Shown here: positions 9,002 to 17,795 of the stretch, piece by piece
How positions within the stretch are numbered: the stretch's first letter is position 1
How the letters are laid out: the number at the start of each line of letters is the position of its first letter
Assembly (NCBI GenBank): GCA_903928075.1
Contig: CAIYPD010000027.1
Coordinates: 1-47,327, forward strand
Origin: Candidatus Firestoneibacteriota bacterium
GTDB taxonomy: Bacteria > Oederibacteriota > D2-FULL-39-29
Direction of reading: 5' to 3'
Length of the DNA stretch: 47,327 bases
The notes under the pieces: model-generated
The model's input: only the letters and a program-made list of their open reading frames with translations
The model's database searches: none
What the model was told of the DNA's origin: nothing
Translations under genes and position numbers: made by a program

Positions 9002-9994
9002 ATGCTTTTAACGGGGAAGACAGTTTTTGTAACCGGAGCCAATGGGTTTGTCGGGTCTTTTCTTGTGGAACGGCTTTTGCAAGAGGGCGCTGCCGTTAAA
9101 TGCCTCGTAAGAAACACCGGAAATCTAAGATGGCTTAAAACTTTAAAAGTAGAATACATTTTCGGAGATATTACCGATATAAAAAGTCTGGAGGGCGGGC
9201 TTAAGGATGTTGACTATATATTCCATATTGCGGCCTTAAAACACAGTTCAAAGGAAGAGGAATACCGTAAAGTAAATATTTGTGGAACCGAAAACCTGCT
9301 CAAGACCGTTAAGAAAGAAGCGCTTAATCTGAAAAAATTTATTTTTTTGAGCAGCATGGCTGCTATGGGCTACTCTTCGAGAGAAAAGACGCTTTGCGAG
9401 CAGGATGAGTGCAGACCGCTAACTTATTACGGTAAAAGCAAGTTGATGGCCGAGAAAACTGTTTTAGAGTTCAAAAATGATTTTCCGGTCACTATTTTGC
9501 GACCTCCGGCGGTGTATGGGCCTAAAGATGAGGATATTTACGCGATGTTTCGGACCGTTAAGATGGGGATCAGACCGGTATTTGGACTGGGGAAGAAACA
9601 TATAAGTATGATATATGTATTTGACCTTGTAGAGGCAATGCTTCTTGCAGCGCTTTCTTTGGCGGCGGAGGGAAAGGTTTATATTATTGCGGAAGACAGG
9701 TCTTATTCCTGGAAAGAAATCCAGGATGTACTGGCGGCAACACTCAAGGTTAAAGCATTCACCGTTAAAATACCCGAAACAGTACTCTTTACCGCCGGTT
9801 TTTTAGCGGAATTATTTTCAAAAGCCACGGGCTCCGGCCTGTTACTTACAAGACAGAAAGTTAAAGAGATGACGGGGGACTGGGTTTGTGATATCTCTCT
9901 GGCTAAAAAAGATCTTTTTTTTAAACCGGCATATTCTATGGAAAAAGGTATGTTAGAAACGGTAAAATGGTATAAAGAGAATAAATGGCTTTAA
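9002..9994 (+). CDS. NAD-dependent epimerase/dehydratase family reductase
   Basis: Extended short-chain dehydrogenase of 330 residues. The nucleotide-binding Rossmann motif G12xxG15xxG18 lies in VTGANGFVGSF, and the catalytic pair Y143 and K147 lies in TYYGKSK, with SSMAAMG supplying the upstream serine. The family includes sugar epimerases, dihydroflavonol reductase and the bacterial ceramide-pathway reductase CerR. Ribosome-binding site GGAGA precedes the ATG. Divergent placement next to a serine-palmitoyltransferase-like gene makes reduction of 3-ketosphinganine an attractive guess, but that is inference; a nucleotide-sugar or sterol-like substrate is possible. Confidence 0.8.
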   Translation: MLLTGKTVFVTGANGFVGSFLVERLLQEGAAVKCLVRNTGNLRWLKTLKVEYIFGDITDIKSLEGGLKDVDYIFHIAALKHSSKEEEYRKVNICGTENLLKTVKKEALNLKKFIFLSSMAAMGYSSREKTLCEQDECRPLTYYGKSKLMAEKTVLEFKNDFPVTILRPPAVYGPKDEDIYAMFRTVKMGIRPVFGLGKKHISMIYVFDLVEAMLLAALSLAAEGKVYIIAEDRSYSWKEIQDVLAATLKVKAFTVKIPETVLFTAGFLAELFSKATGSGLLLTRQKVKEMTGDWVCDISLAKKDLFFKPAYSMEKGMLETVKWYKENKWL

Positions 9995-10101
9995 AGCCGG
10001 AGGCTTAGAGGTTTGGAGGCTTGGCAAAAGCGAAAATATATAAGTTAAGCATCCAAGCATCTGAATGGCCGAACCTATTAGCATTAAAAAAAGGGGGGGT
10101 T

Positions 10102-10425
10102 ATGGAGAAAAAAATGAGTGACCAGGAAGTTTTCAAGATAATGTTTATGCAGCTTGTATATACTTTTCAAAACGCTGCGGTTATGCAGCTCGGAAAGATG
10201 ATGAACCCGGCGACGAATAAAATTGAGAAAAATCTGCCCCAGGCCCAGGCTACCATAGAAATGTTAAGAATGCTAAAAGCCAAGACCGTTAATAATCTTG
10301 AAAAACAGGAACAGGATATGCTTGATCAGGTAGTCTATACTCTCGAGCTTAATTATGCTGATGAAGTAGAGAGAGAAAAGAAAGCCCCTGAACCCAAACC
10401 TGAAACAGGTAAACCTAATGAATAA
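10102..10425 (+). CDS. DUF1844 domain protein
   Basis: Small protein of 107 residues matching the DUF1844 family: QEVFKIMFMQLVYTF, a middle segment LGKMMNPATNKIEKNLPQAQ, and the helix MLRMLKAKTVNNLEKQEQDM. The function of the family is unknown; members are small helical proteins often encoded among housekeeping genes. The start is uncertain. ATG 10102 follows a G-run only two bases away; ATG 10114 has GGAG six bases ahead and may be the true start. An upstream in-frame TTG at 10021 lies in repeat-like sequence and is less likely. Its stop overlaps the next gene by eight bases. Confidence 0.8.
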   Translation: MEKKMSDQEVFKIMFMQLVYTFQNAAVMQLGKMMNPATNKIEKNLPQAQATIEMLRMLKAKTVNNLEKQEQDMLDQVVYTLELNYADEVEREKKAPEPKPETGKPNE

Positions 10426-11785
10426 TAATTTACAGGGTCTGCTTGAAGGTGTTTTTGGTAAAGACCGGGTTAAAACCTCGAAAGAGGAGCTTATTGCTTA
10501 TTCTTACGATGGCTTTATTAAGGAATGCCTGCCTGAAGCCGTAGTTTTTCCTTTGAATACCGAAGAAGTGGCAGCACTGGTCAAACTTGCAAATACGCAT
10601 AAATTCTTTCTGACATCCAGAGGTTCCGGCTCTAATCTTTGCGGTTCATCCGTGCCGAAAAAAGGCGGAGTGGTGGTTTGTTTTACAAAAATGGAGAAAA
10701 TTCTTGAGATAAACAAAGAAGACCGCTATGCCGTGGTCCAGGCCGGAAAGATTTTGGAGGATTTGCAGAGGGACCTGGAAGGAACGGGACTTTTCTATCC
10801 TATCGATCTAGGCTCCAGCCGTATTGCCACCCTGGGCGGTTCGGTCGCCCTGAATTCCGGCGGGATGAGAGCTCTTAAATATGGGGTGACCCGTGATTAT
10901 CTCCTGGGCCTAAAGGTTGTTCTTCCCAACGGCGAAATAATAAAAACCGGGGTGCTTACCAGAAAAAATGTTGTCGGCTACGATTTAAACTCGCTTTTTT
11001 GCGGGTCGGAAGGGACTCTCGGCATCATAACCGAGGTGACGGTCCGGCTTATGGTAAAACCAAAATTCACTAAAGTTCTGCTTAATCATTATCAGGAAAT
11101 TAAAGATGCCTGCGGCGCCGTAAATGAAATAATGGCGAGCGGTATAATCCCGACTGCGCTTGAACTGGTGGACAATCTGGTTATCAACGCCGTCGAAGAC
11201 TTTGTAAAAGTGGGCTTAAAAAAGGATGCCGCCGCGTTTCTCCTGGTAGAACTTACGGGGGACCCGGAGCAGGTGGAGCGGGATTCAAAAGAAATTGAAG
11301 CAATCTGCAAGAAATATAATCCGTCCCGGTCTGAAGTTTCAAAGAGCGCGGAAGAAAGCGAGAAATTATGGCTGGCAAGAAAGAGCGGCTTCGGCAGTAT
11401 GGCAAGATTTAAACCGATATGCATAGCCGAGGATTTGACCGTACCGGTCTCCAGACTTGCGGAAACTATTGCCTTAATCCACGATCTGGCAAAGAAACAC
11501 GGAGTCCTGCAGGGGCTGCTGGCGCATGCCGGCGACGGCAATCTCCACCCGCATTTTCTTTTAGACAATAAAGACGAAGAGCACAAAGCAGACGCTATAA
11601 TGGATGAACTGATGCCTTTTATAACCGGTATCGGCGGAACCATTTCCGGCGAGCACGGAGTCGGCGTAGGAAAAAAGAAATTTTTACACTACCAACTCTT
11701 TGGGGCCCAGTTAGAATTAATGAAAAGAATTAAAAAGATCTTTGATCCCGAAAGTATCATAAATCCGGGTAGTTATCTGGATTGA
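10418..11785 (+). CDS. FAD-linked oxidase, GlcD/D-lactate dehydrogenase type
   Basis: Flavoprotein of 455 residues that oxidises a 2-hydroxy acid such as glycolate or D-lactate. The FAD_binding_4 domain (about 35-175) shows the PP-loop region SRGSGSNLCGSSVP and GGSVALNSGGMRALKYG; the C-terminal FAD-oxidase domain (about 210-455) ends with the family motif SGEHGVGVGKK. A GlcF-type Fe-S protein is encoded at 13584, so the two probably act together and pass electrons to a quinone or ferredoxin. A UroD-family gene lies between them. The symbol glcD is not given because the substrate is unknown. Confidence 0.88.
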   Translation: MNNNLQGLLEGVFGKDRVKTSKEELIAYSYDGFIKECLPEAVVFPLNTEEVAALVKLANTHKFFLTSRGSGSNLCGSSVPKKGGVVVCFTKMEKILEINKEDRYAVVQAGKILEDLQRDLEGTGLFYPIDLGSSRIATLGGSVALNSGGMRALKYGVTRDYLLGLKVVLPNGEIIKTGVLTRKNVVGYDLNSLFCGSEGTLGIITEVTVRLMVKPKFTKVLLNHYQEIKDACGAVNEIMASGIIPTALELVDNLVINAVEDFVKVGLKKDAAAFLLVELTGDPEQVERDSKEIEAICKKYNPSRSEVSKSAEESEKLWLARKSGFGSMARFKPICIAEDLTVPVSRLAETIALIHDLAKKHGVLQGLLAHAGDGNLHPHFLLDNKDEEHKADAIMDELMPFITGIGGTISGEHGVGVGKKKFLHYQLFGAQLELMKRIKKIFDPESIINPGSYLD

Positions 11786-11824
11786 TGAATATAAACCCAA
11801 AAGAAGTTCATAAGGGTCCATATG

Positions 11825-11892
11825 GGTCTGTAAAGGTCTGTAAAGGTCCGTAAAGGTCCGTAAAGGTCTGTAAAGGTCTGTAAAGTCTATAA
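11825..11892. repeat. 10-bp tandem repeat, consensus GGTCTGTAAA
   Basis: About seven head-to-tail units of GGTCTGTAAA, some with GGTCCGTAAA, running straight into the GGTCTAAAATCGTTG box at 11893. The same unit occurs about four times at 42916-42954. The unit length equals about one helical turn. Copy number differs between loci, as expected of a slippage-prone array. Confidence 0.9.
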
Positions 11893-12029
11893 GGTCTAAA
11901 ATCGTTGCAGGATATTTATTATTTTGATTGTGCATCTGTGTCCGCCTTCAGCGAGACCTCGCCAAAGTTTTTGGCGGGCCATCTGTTTTTTATCCATGCC
12001 CGCCGGTCTTTTTGGAGGGTGTGTCGTCA

Positions 12030-12047
12030 GCCGCGACTTTTAGCGGC
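12030..12047 (+). repeat. Small hairpin of the dispersed module (copy at 12.0 kb)
   Basis: GCCGC at 12030-12034 pairs with GCGGC at 12043-12047, followed at once by the GGTCTAAAATCGTTG box. The same hairpin and box occur at 33166-33202 (same stem, changed loop) and at 43025-43059, where the stem is GCTGC/GCAGC, a paired C-G to T-A change. Confidence 0.7.
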
Positions 12048-12150
12048 GTAAGGTCTAAAATCGTTGAAGGATATTAATAAAATGCTGCGAGCCGTTCTTT
12101 GGCGAGACAGTCCGCCAAGCTTAAGGGCGGAAGTGGAATTGTTCCAGGAA

Positions 12151-12207
12151 GTGTCAAACAGGACATGAAAAAATGAAGAAAATTTTGCAAGGAAATGTTT
12201 TCTGCTT
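12151..12207. repeat. Dispersed repeat block starting GTGTCAAACAG (copy 1)
   Basis: The block runs GTGTCAAACAG, ATGAAAAAATGAAGAAA, TTTGCAAGGAA and TTCTGCT. A near copy with few changes is at 33272-33328. Both copies end 100 to 105 bases upstream of a + strand gene and share a downstream AGCAATCAGTAATT phrase. The ATG-rich centre does not open a real reading frame. Confidence 0.8.
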
Positions 12208-12238
12208 TTATTATTTAATCAGCAATCGGAAATTTTGA

Positions 12239-12274
12239 GCGAAGTAGCGAAATCCGCCAACGCTTTGTGGCGGA
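12239..12274. repeat. Short inserted repeat GCGAAGTAGCGAAATCCGCC with hairpin
   Basis: The 20-base sequence at 12239-12258 recurs with one change at 33931-33950. Here TCCGCCA (12253-12259) pairs with TGGCGGA (12268-12274). It splits the phrase AGCAAT-GTAATT that is continuous at the 33.4-kb locus, which suggests a small insertion. Confidence 0.6.
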
Positions 12275-12313
12275 AGTAATTAGCAATCAGTAATTGGATG
12301 GTGAAGAGGAATA

Positions 12314-13498
12314 ATGACAAGAAGAGAAAGAGTAATTGCGGCAATAAATCATAAAGAGCCTGACAGGATACCGCGGGACCTCGGGGGTATGGATTCAACG
12401 GGCATACACGGTGTAGCCTATAATAACTTAAAAAAATATCTTTCAATCAAGGGCGGGAAAACACAGGTTTATGATCCCTATCAGCAGGTTGTTAAAGTAG
12501 AACTTCCCGTGCAGGAAGTAATAAAAGGGGATGTGCTCCCCGTTATTATAGAACCGAAAAAATGGCGGCCGGGTTTGCTGCCGGACGGTAGCGCCTGCGA
12601 GCTGCCACTTAAATGGCAGGAGAAACTGTTTGCTGACGGTAAAAGAATAGCCGTCAATGAACAGGGCGAAGAGATAGCGCTTATGCCTGCGGGTTCGTAT
12701 TACTATGACTCCATAAACCCTCCCTTATATAACGCAAAAACTCCGTGGGATCTGGATAAAGCGGCCGGAGCTTTTACCGGGATGGACTGGCCATTTTTTG
12801 CGGACGAAAAATACGCAGACCTGGAAGATAGAGCCCGGACTCTCTATTATAATACGGATTATGCTCTGATGGGCAATTTTTGCGCGCATATTTTTGCGGG
12901 TGGACAGGGCCTCCGTGGTTATGAAAAATTTATGGAAGACCTTTATGCCAATTCGGCACTGGCGGAAGGCATAATGGACCGGCTGGCCGAGACTTACATA
13001 AAAAGATTTGACCGGTACAAGGACGCGGTCGGTAAGTATGTTCAGATAATCAATGTGAATGATGATATGGGGACACAGGCCGCCCTGCAGATATCTCCAA
13101 AAATGTACCGTGAAAAAGTAAAGCCTTATCAGAAAAAACTTTACCGGCACATAAAGAAGACCTGGGACGGAAAACTCTTTCTGCACAGTTGCGGCAGTGT
13201 CGCCGATATTATACCCGATCTTATCGAAATAGGCGTGGACATTTTAAATCCGGTGCAATATACGGCCGGCGGCATGGATGCTAAGAAGTTAAAAAAGAAT
13301 TATGGCAAGGAACTGGTTTTTTGGGGGGGCGGCTGCGAGACTCAAAATATGCTGCCTTTCGGCACCCCTGCAGGGATAAAGGAAGAAGTTACGAAACAGG
13401 CCGAAATACTGGGGGCCGGCGGCGGTTATGTTTTTTGTCAGGTGCACAATATACAGTATGATATAAAACCGGAAAATATAATGGCTCTATATACCTGA
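12314..13498 (+). CDS. Uroporphyrinogen decarboxylase-family (MtaA-like) methyltransferase
   Basis: TIM-barrel protein of 394 residues in the UroD superfamily. It lacks the arginine-rich N-terminal substrate motif of haem-pathway HemE, and instead has the zinc-ligand pattern of methylcobamide methyltransferases: H291 and C293 in FLHSCG, and C341 in GGGCET. This suggests a corrinoid-linked methyl transfer to or from a thiol or similar acceptor. No corrinoid protein gene is in the window. The gene lies between GlcD-type and GlcF-type genes, so it may supply or process the hydroxy acid substrate, but that is inference. ATG is preceded by GAAGAGGAATA as ribosome-binding site. Confidence 0.82.
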   Translation: MTRRERVIAAINHKEPDRIPRDLGGMDSTGIHGVAYNNLKKYLSIKGGKTQVYDPYQQVVKVELPVQEVIKGDVLPVIIEPKKWRPGLLPDGSACELPLKWQEKLFADGKRIAVNEQGEEIALMPAGSYYYDSINPPLYNAKTPWDLDKAAGAFTGMDWPFFADEKYADLEDRARTLYYNTDYALMGNFCAHIFAGGQGLRGYEKFMEDLYANSALAEGIMDRLAETYIKRFDRYKDAVGKYVQIINVNDDMGTQAALQISPKMYREKVKPYQKKLYRHIKKTWDGKLFLHSCGSVADIIPDLIEIGVDILNPVQYTAGGMDAKKLKKNYGKELVFWGGGCETQNMLPFGTPAGIKEEVTKQAEILGAGGGYVFCQVHNIQYDIKPENIMALYT

Positions 13499-13583
13499 AG
13501 CTACAGGGAACCGGAAAAAATTCCAAGGATAATTTTATAAAGACGGGCAAAAACTGCGCGATCTTTAGAGAGGAAAAAATAAA

Positions 13584-14804
13584 ATGAAAGAGGCAAAAGA
13601 TATTCCGGCAAGTTGTTTGAAATGCGGTTTTTGTCTTAATGTCTGTCCTGTTTATAAGGAACTAAAAGAGGAGATTACTTCTCCGAGAGGAAAATTAAGA
13701 CAGATAAAAGCTTTAAAAGAAGGCGAACTCACCTCAGAAAAGATGTTAAGGAAAGTTCTCAAAAACTGCCTGATGTGCGGGGCCTGTTTTAAGAATTGCC
13801 CCAGTTCGCTTTCCACGCCGTTTGCCATCCAGAAATTAAGAGAAGAACTTTTCCAAAAATACGGGCACGATTTTGTGAAGCGCGGTATGAAATTTGTTAT
13901 GAATAACAACAAGGCGCGGTCTCTTTCCGCCCTCTGGGCCAGGATAGTCTTTAATAATTTTAGGGACTCTCTGCCGTTTGATCTGCCGGCCGGCGCTTTG
14001 ACCGTTAAAAATATGCCGCTCCTTGCTGCGCCTTTAAAAGCCGTGGACTTTAAAAATAACGGAGGCAAAAAAGTATTCTATTACGCGGGCTGTGTGGATA
14101 AATATCTCTTCGGAGATACCGGCAGAAGCGCCGTCCGGGTGCTTAATAAACTCGGGTATGATGTTATGATTTCTAAGGATGAGAAATGCTGCGGCATCCC
14201 GATGATCATCAGCGGGGATATAAAGGCCGTCAAAGAAAACGCGAAAGAGAATATTGAGCTCTTGACCCGGCAGTATTATGATTATGTCGTTTTTACCTGT
14301 CCGACCTGCTTAACGGCTTTTAAAGAAAAATATTTTGACATATTTAAAGACGATCCCGTTTATAAAAGAAAACTAACGGAACTTGAGCCAAAACTTATAG
14401 AAATCACACAGTTGCTTGCCCGGGAAAAAAATCTGGGGCAAATGCTTAAGGAAACGGGTCTTAAAGTAACCTATCATGACCCCTGTCACATGGTTAATTC
14501 TTTAAATGCCGTTAAAGAACCAAGAGCGGTTATCAATGCCATTCCCGGGATTAACTATGTGGAGATGAATCCGGAGCGCGCGGCTGCCTGCTGCGGGTCC
14601 GGCGGATTTTATCATGTTTACTTTCCCGGGATTTCATCCAAACTGGGCTCAAAGAAGGTCGATAACATAAAAAAGACGGGAGCGGAAATTGTACTTACGG
14701 CCTGTCCCGCCTGCAAACTGCAACTCGGCGGCAGCCTGAAAAAAAACGGAAGCGAAATTAAAGCAATGCATATAATTGAATTACTGGATAAGTACTTAAA
14801 ATAA
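13584..14804 (+). CDS. GlcF-type Fe-S oxidoreductase (CCG domains)
   Basis: Electron-transfer protein of 406 residues. Two [4Fe-4S] ferredoxin motifs are visible, C11/C14/C17/C21 in CLKCGFCLNVCP and C62/C65/C68/C72 in CLMCGACFKNCP. Two cysteine-rich CCG domains follow, with KCCGIPM near residue 210 and AACCGSGGF near 345, as in heterodisulfide reductase HdrD and GlcF. It is likely the partner of the FAD oxidase at 10418. The ribosome-binding site AGAGGA lies at normal spacing. Electron acceptor unknown; the HdrD-like pattern would also permit a disulfide-linked role. Confidence 0.87.
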   Translation: MKEAKDIPASCLKCGFCLNVCPVYKELKEEITSPRGKLRQIKALKEGELTSEKMLRKVLKNCLMCGACFKNCPSSLSTPFAIQKLREELFQKYGHDFVKRGMKFVMNNNKARSLSALWARIVFNNFRDSLPFDLPAGALTVKNMPLLAAPLKAVDFKNNGGKKVFYYAGCVDKYLFGDTGRSAVRVLNKLGYDVMISKDEKCCGIPMIISGDIKAVKENAKENIELLTRQYYDYVVFTCPTCLTAFKEKYFDIFKDDPVYKRKLTELEPKLIEITQLLAREKNLGQMLKETGLKVTYHDPCHMVNSLNAVKEPRAVINAIPGINYVEMNPERAAACCGSGGFYHVYFPGISSKLGSKKVDNIKKTGAEIVLTACPACKLQLGGSLKKNGSEIKAMHIIELLDKYLK

Positions 14805-14928
14805 ATAGGGAGCGCAGACAATAGCCTGAAAATAAAGTTAGCTAAGACCGCAGAAATATTAGGGAGTAAGCATAAATGAAAGACATAAGTTATTTATTTT
14901 GTAAACGGTTTAGGGTTTAGGTTTATTT

Positions 14929-16809
14929 ATGTGCGGAATATTCGGAGTGGTCTGTTTTAACGGCGGTACAATTGACGAAGGTCTGTTAACAAAAATGGGG
15001 AGGCTCTTAACCCACCGCGGCCCGGACGCGCAAAAAATCAAAGTGTACAAAAAAGAAGACCTTACCTGTTACCTCGGCGCCAACCGTCTTAAGATTCTGG
15101 ATCTGTCCGATAACGCCAATATGCCTATGGCCAATGAGGACGGGAGTATTGCTGCGGTTTTTAACGGCGAAATCTACAATTATCAGACACTAAAACAGGA
15201 ACAAAAAAACAGAGGGCATTTATTTAAGACCCGCACGGATTCAGAGGTAATACCCCACGCTTATGAGGATTCGGGTGAAGCATGTTTTTCTCTTTTTGAG
15301 GGAATGTTTGCCGCCGCAATCTGGGACGGGCTAAACGGCCGCCTGGTACTGGGCCGGGACCGGACAGGAAAAAAACCGTTGTTTTATTATTATGACGGTA
15401 AGCATTTCGCCTTTGCCTCGGAAATTAAAGCCCTGCTCATACTGCCTTTTGTACGAAAAAAAATTAATGAAAACAAACTGGCGGAATATTTCTCTCTCGG
15501 GTACACAAACGGCCCCGGGACTTTTTATGAGGGGATTTTTGAATTAATGCCGGCTTCCTTCCTGGCTATTGATGCCGAGGAGGTAAATCCCGCGGAAAAA
15601 TATTGGGAGCTTGAATACAGCCGGGAAGATTTTAAGCCCTCTTATACATTTGAAGACGCCGGGCTCAAGACAAAAGAAATAATTGAACGCGCTGTGGCAA
15701 AACGGTTAGCCAGCGATGTTCCTCTAGGGGTGCTTCTTAGCGGGGGTATTGACTCGGCTATCGTCACGGGCGTGGCAGCTTCGCTTAACAGAGGAAAACT
15801 TAACACTTTCACCATCGGTTTTGAAAAAGAAAAAAGTTTTGATGAAAGAGCTGGCGCCAGACAGATAGCAAGGCATTTTGGCACTAATCATACGGAACTT
15901 TCTGCCGAAGTGAAAGATATTTCTCTGCTGGAAGAGCTGGTGAAATACTACGATACCCCCTGCGGCGACCCTTCGGCCCTGCCCACCTACCTGGTCTGCA
16001 AACTTGCAAAACAGAATGTGACGGTAGCACTTAACGGGGACGGGGGCGATGAAACTTTTGCCGGCTATGACCGTTTTAAAGCCGCGCTCCTGGCCGCAAA
16101 ACTGCCGGGTTATGCCTTTAAGGCGGGTCGGCTGGCTACAAAATTCATTCCCCGAAGCGGTAGTTATAACAGCCTTAAAAGAAAGATGGAAAGGTTTTTT
16201 GTTGCCGGCCCGTCCGGGGCTTTGGAAAGACACCAAAAATGGATAACAATATTTGACGGGGATTCTTTGGCCCGGATTTTGAAAAATAGAATTTCCAAGG
16301 AAGAAACGGATCCGGGGGCGGTGTATCTTAAAAAAAGTGAAAAACTTTCCCTTTTACATAAATTGCAGTACCAAAACTTCCTGACCTATTTGCCGGGAAA
16401 TCTGAATGTTAAGATGGATCGGATGTCTATGGCCAATTCTTTAGAGACCAGGTCCCCTTTTTTGGATACAGAAGTGCTGGAATTTGCTGCGCAGCTGCCG
16501 GCAGAATTCAAAATCAAGGGGATGGTTTCAAAGTATATTTTGCGGGAGGCCTATAAGGATATGCTGCCTAAAAATATACTTAGCGGGCGCAAACACGGTT
16601 TTGGCATACCGCTTTACGCCTGGTTTAACGGCGAATTAGGGGCGTATTTTAAGAATAATTTACTTGATACAGTGCCGGCCTGCGCCAAGTACCTGGACTT
16701 AGAGTACATAAAAGAGTTGTTCTTAGAGCAAAGCACAGGGAAATATGACCGTTCCAGGGAATTATGGCTGATTTTACAGTTTGAACTCTGGTTAAAGAAA
16801 TATTTTTAA
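14929..16809 (+). CDS. asnB: Asparagine synthase (glutamine-hydrolysing)
   Basis: Two-domain enzyme of 626 residues. The N-terminal class II glutamine amidotransferase begins MCGIFGVV, with C2 as nucleophile, and contains THRGPDA and FNGEIYNY. The synthetase domain has the pyrophosphate loop LLSGGIDSA near residue 267 and continues through RSPFLDTEVLEF. The product is asparagine from aspartate, glutamine and ATP, or an amide on another substrate: AsnB paralogues also modify cell-wall or capsule precursors. The upstream 124 bases hold G-rich repeat-like text and no clear ribosome-binding site. It is probably a single-gene unit. Confidence 0.9.
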   Translation: MCGIFGVVCFNGGTIDEGLLTKMGRLLTHRGPDAQKIKVYKKEDLTCYLGANRLKILDLSDNANMPMANEDGSIAAVFNGEIYNYQTLKQEQKNRGHLFKTRTDSEVIPHAYEDSGEACFSLFEGMFAAAIWDGLNGRLVLGRDRTGKKPLFYYYDGKHFAFASEIKALLILPFVRKKINENKLAEYFSLGYTNGPGTFYEGIFELMPASFLAIDAEEVNPAEKYWELEYSREDFKPSYTFEDAGLKTKEIIERAVAKRLASDVPLGVLLSGGIDSAIVTGVAASLNRGKLNTFTIGFEKEKSFDERAGARQIARHFGTNHTELSAEVKDISLLEELVKYYDTPCGDPSALPTYLVCKLAKQNVTVALNGDGGDETFAGYDRFKAALLAAKLPGYAFKAGRLATKFIPRSGSYNSLKRKMERFFVAGPSGALERHQKWITIFDGDSLARILKNRISKEETDPGAVYLKKSEKLSLLHKLQYQNFLTYLPGNLNVKMDRMSMANSLETRSPFLDTEVLEFAAQLPAEFKIKGMVSKYILREAYKDMLPKNILSGRKHGFGIPLYAWFNGELGAYFKNNLLDTVPACAKYLDLEYIKELFLEQSTGKYDRSRELWLILQFELWLKKYF

Positions 16810-16850
16810 AAGCAGCCGCTCCGGAGGCCATCTCAGAATTTCGGATATTA

Positions 16851-16880
16851 TTGAAAACCCGCCCCTATTTATGGTAATAT
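16851..16880 (+). promoter_or_regulatory. Candidate promoter for purC
   Basis: TTGAAA at 16851-16856, an 18-base spacer and TAATAT at 16875-16880, about 37 bases ahead of the purC start. Both hexamers are close to consensus and no purine riboswitch core was seen in the short leader. Confidence 0.5.
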
Positions 16881-16916
16881 ACGCCCTGTGTTAAATGCCT
16901 CTTAAGGAGATTGCAA

Positions 16917-17795
16917 ATGTCAAAAGTAATATTAAAAACCGTCTATCCCGGGCTAAAATTTGTTAAGAAAGGCAAAGTTCGTGATATTTACGAAATCGAC
17001 GGCAATCTTTTAATCGTTGCCACAGACCGGCTTTCTGCTTTTGATGTGGTTTTCGACCAGGGTATTCCGGAAAAAGGTAAAGTCCTTACAAAGATATCGG
17101 AGTACTGGTTTAAACAAGTCGCGGATATTATTCCAAATCACATAATTTCGACAGAGGTAAACAATTTCCCGGTATTAAAAAAATACGCTGATGAGCTTAA
17201 AGACAGGATAATGATAGTAAAGAATGTCAAACCGGTTATGGTCGAATGCATTGTCAGAGGGTACCTGTCGGGTTCAGGCTGGTCGGAATATCAGGAAAAA
17301 GGTTCTATCTGCGGTATTGGTTTGCCGAAAGGTCTGGTCGAATCTGACAAATTACCGGAACCCATTTTTACGCCTACGAGCAAAGCGGAAGTCGGGGTAC
17401 ATGATGAAAATATTACCTTTGAGGATGTTATTACCATGATAGGCGCTGCCCGGGCCGCGGAGTTAAAAACAAAAGCTATTGAGATTTACAAAAAAGCCTC
17501 ACTTATAGCCGAGAAAAAAGGCCTGATAATTGCCGACACAAAACTGGAGTTCGGTCTGGACGGGGAGAAACTTATACTCATTGATGAAGCCCTGACCCCG
17601 GATTCTTCAAGATTCTGGCCGAGAAATCTTTATAAACCCGGCGGAGCGCAACCGAGTTTTGACAAACAGTTTGTGAGAGATTACCTGATAAAAATAAAAT
17701 GGAATAAGAAACCGCCGGCGCCGCCTTTACCCGAGGAAATAATAAAGCGGACTTCCGAGAAATATCTGGAAGCTTTGAATAAAATAACTTCATGA
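16917..17795 (+). CDS. purC: SAICAR synthase
   Basis: Phosphoribosylaminoimidazole-succinocarboxamide synthase, 292 residues, ATP-dependent step of purine synthesis joining CAIR and aspartate. Signature segments are [20 protein letters not shown] and the later [14 protein letters not shown]. The length fits the longer (yeast-like and many bacterial) type. ATG 16917 is chosen over TTG 16911 because AAGGAG at 16904-16909 is then seven bases away. Its stop overlaps the start of the peptidase gene (ATGA). Other purine genes purN and purH are at 22557 and 23252 in the same direction. Confidence 0.95.
   Translation: MSKVILKTVYPGLKFVKKGKVRDIYEIDGNLLIVATDRLSAFDVVFDQGIPEKGKVLTKISEYWFKQVADIIPNHIISTEVNNFPVLKKYADELKDRIMIVKNVKPVMVECIVRGYLSGSGWSEYQEKGSICGIGLPKGLVESDKLPEPIFTPTSKAEVGVHDENITFEDVITMIGAARAAELKTKAIEIYKKASLIAEKKGLIIADTKLEFGLDGEKLILIDEALTPDSSRFWPRNLYKPGGAQPSFDKQFVRDYLIKIKWNKKPPAPPLPEEIIKRTSEKYLEALNKITS

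Larger units (their letters stand above)
11786..12313. other. Repeat-filled intergenic region upstream of the UroD-family gene
   Basis: No gene is supported in this 528-base gap. It is a mosaic: a 10-bp tandem array (11825-11892), two GGTCTAAAATCGTTG boxes (11893-11907 and 12052-12066), hairpins at 11960-11976, 12030-12047, 12111-12131 and 12253-12274, and a block at 12151-12207 that recurs at 33272-33328. The last 40 bases contain a repeated AGCAATCAGTAATT phrase also seen before 33431. A short open frame on the - strand across the tandem array is an artefact of the 10-base period. Confidence 0.75.

Noticed and set aside
10021-10101. Longer DUF1844 protein starting at TTG 10021
   Set aside because: The extra 27 codons lie in dispersed repeat text and add nothing to the family domain; later ATGs are better placed.
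11825-11892. CRISPR array
   Set aside because: Units are 10 bases with no spacers, and no cas gene is near.
11717-11935. Open frame on the - strand over the tandem repeat
   Set aside because: The protein would be a periodic echo of the 10-base repeat (LYRPL/TFTDLYRPL). It overlaps the end of the GlcD-type gene and has no ribosome-binding site.
12314-13498. Haem-pathway HemE for the UroD-family gene
   Set aside because: The HemE N-terminal arginine-rich substrate motif is absent, and the zinc-type HxC and later Cys pattern is present.
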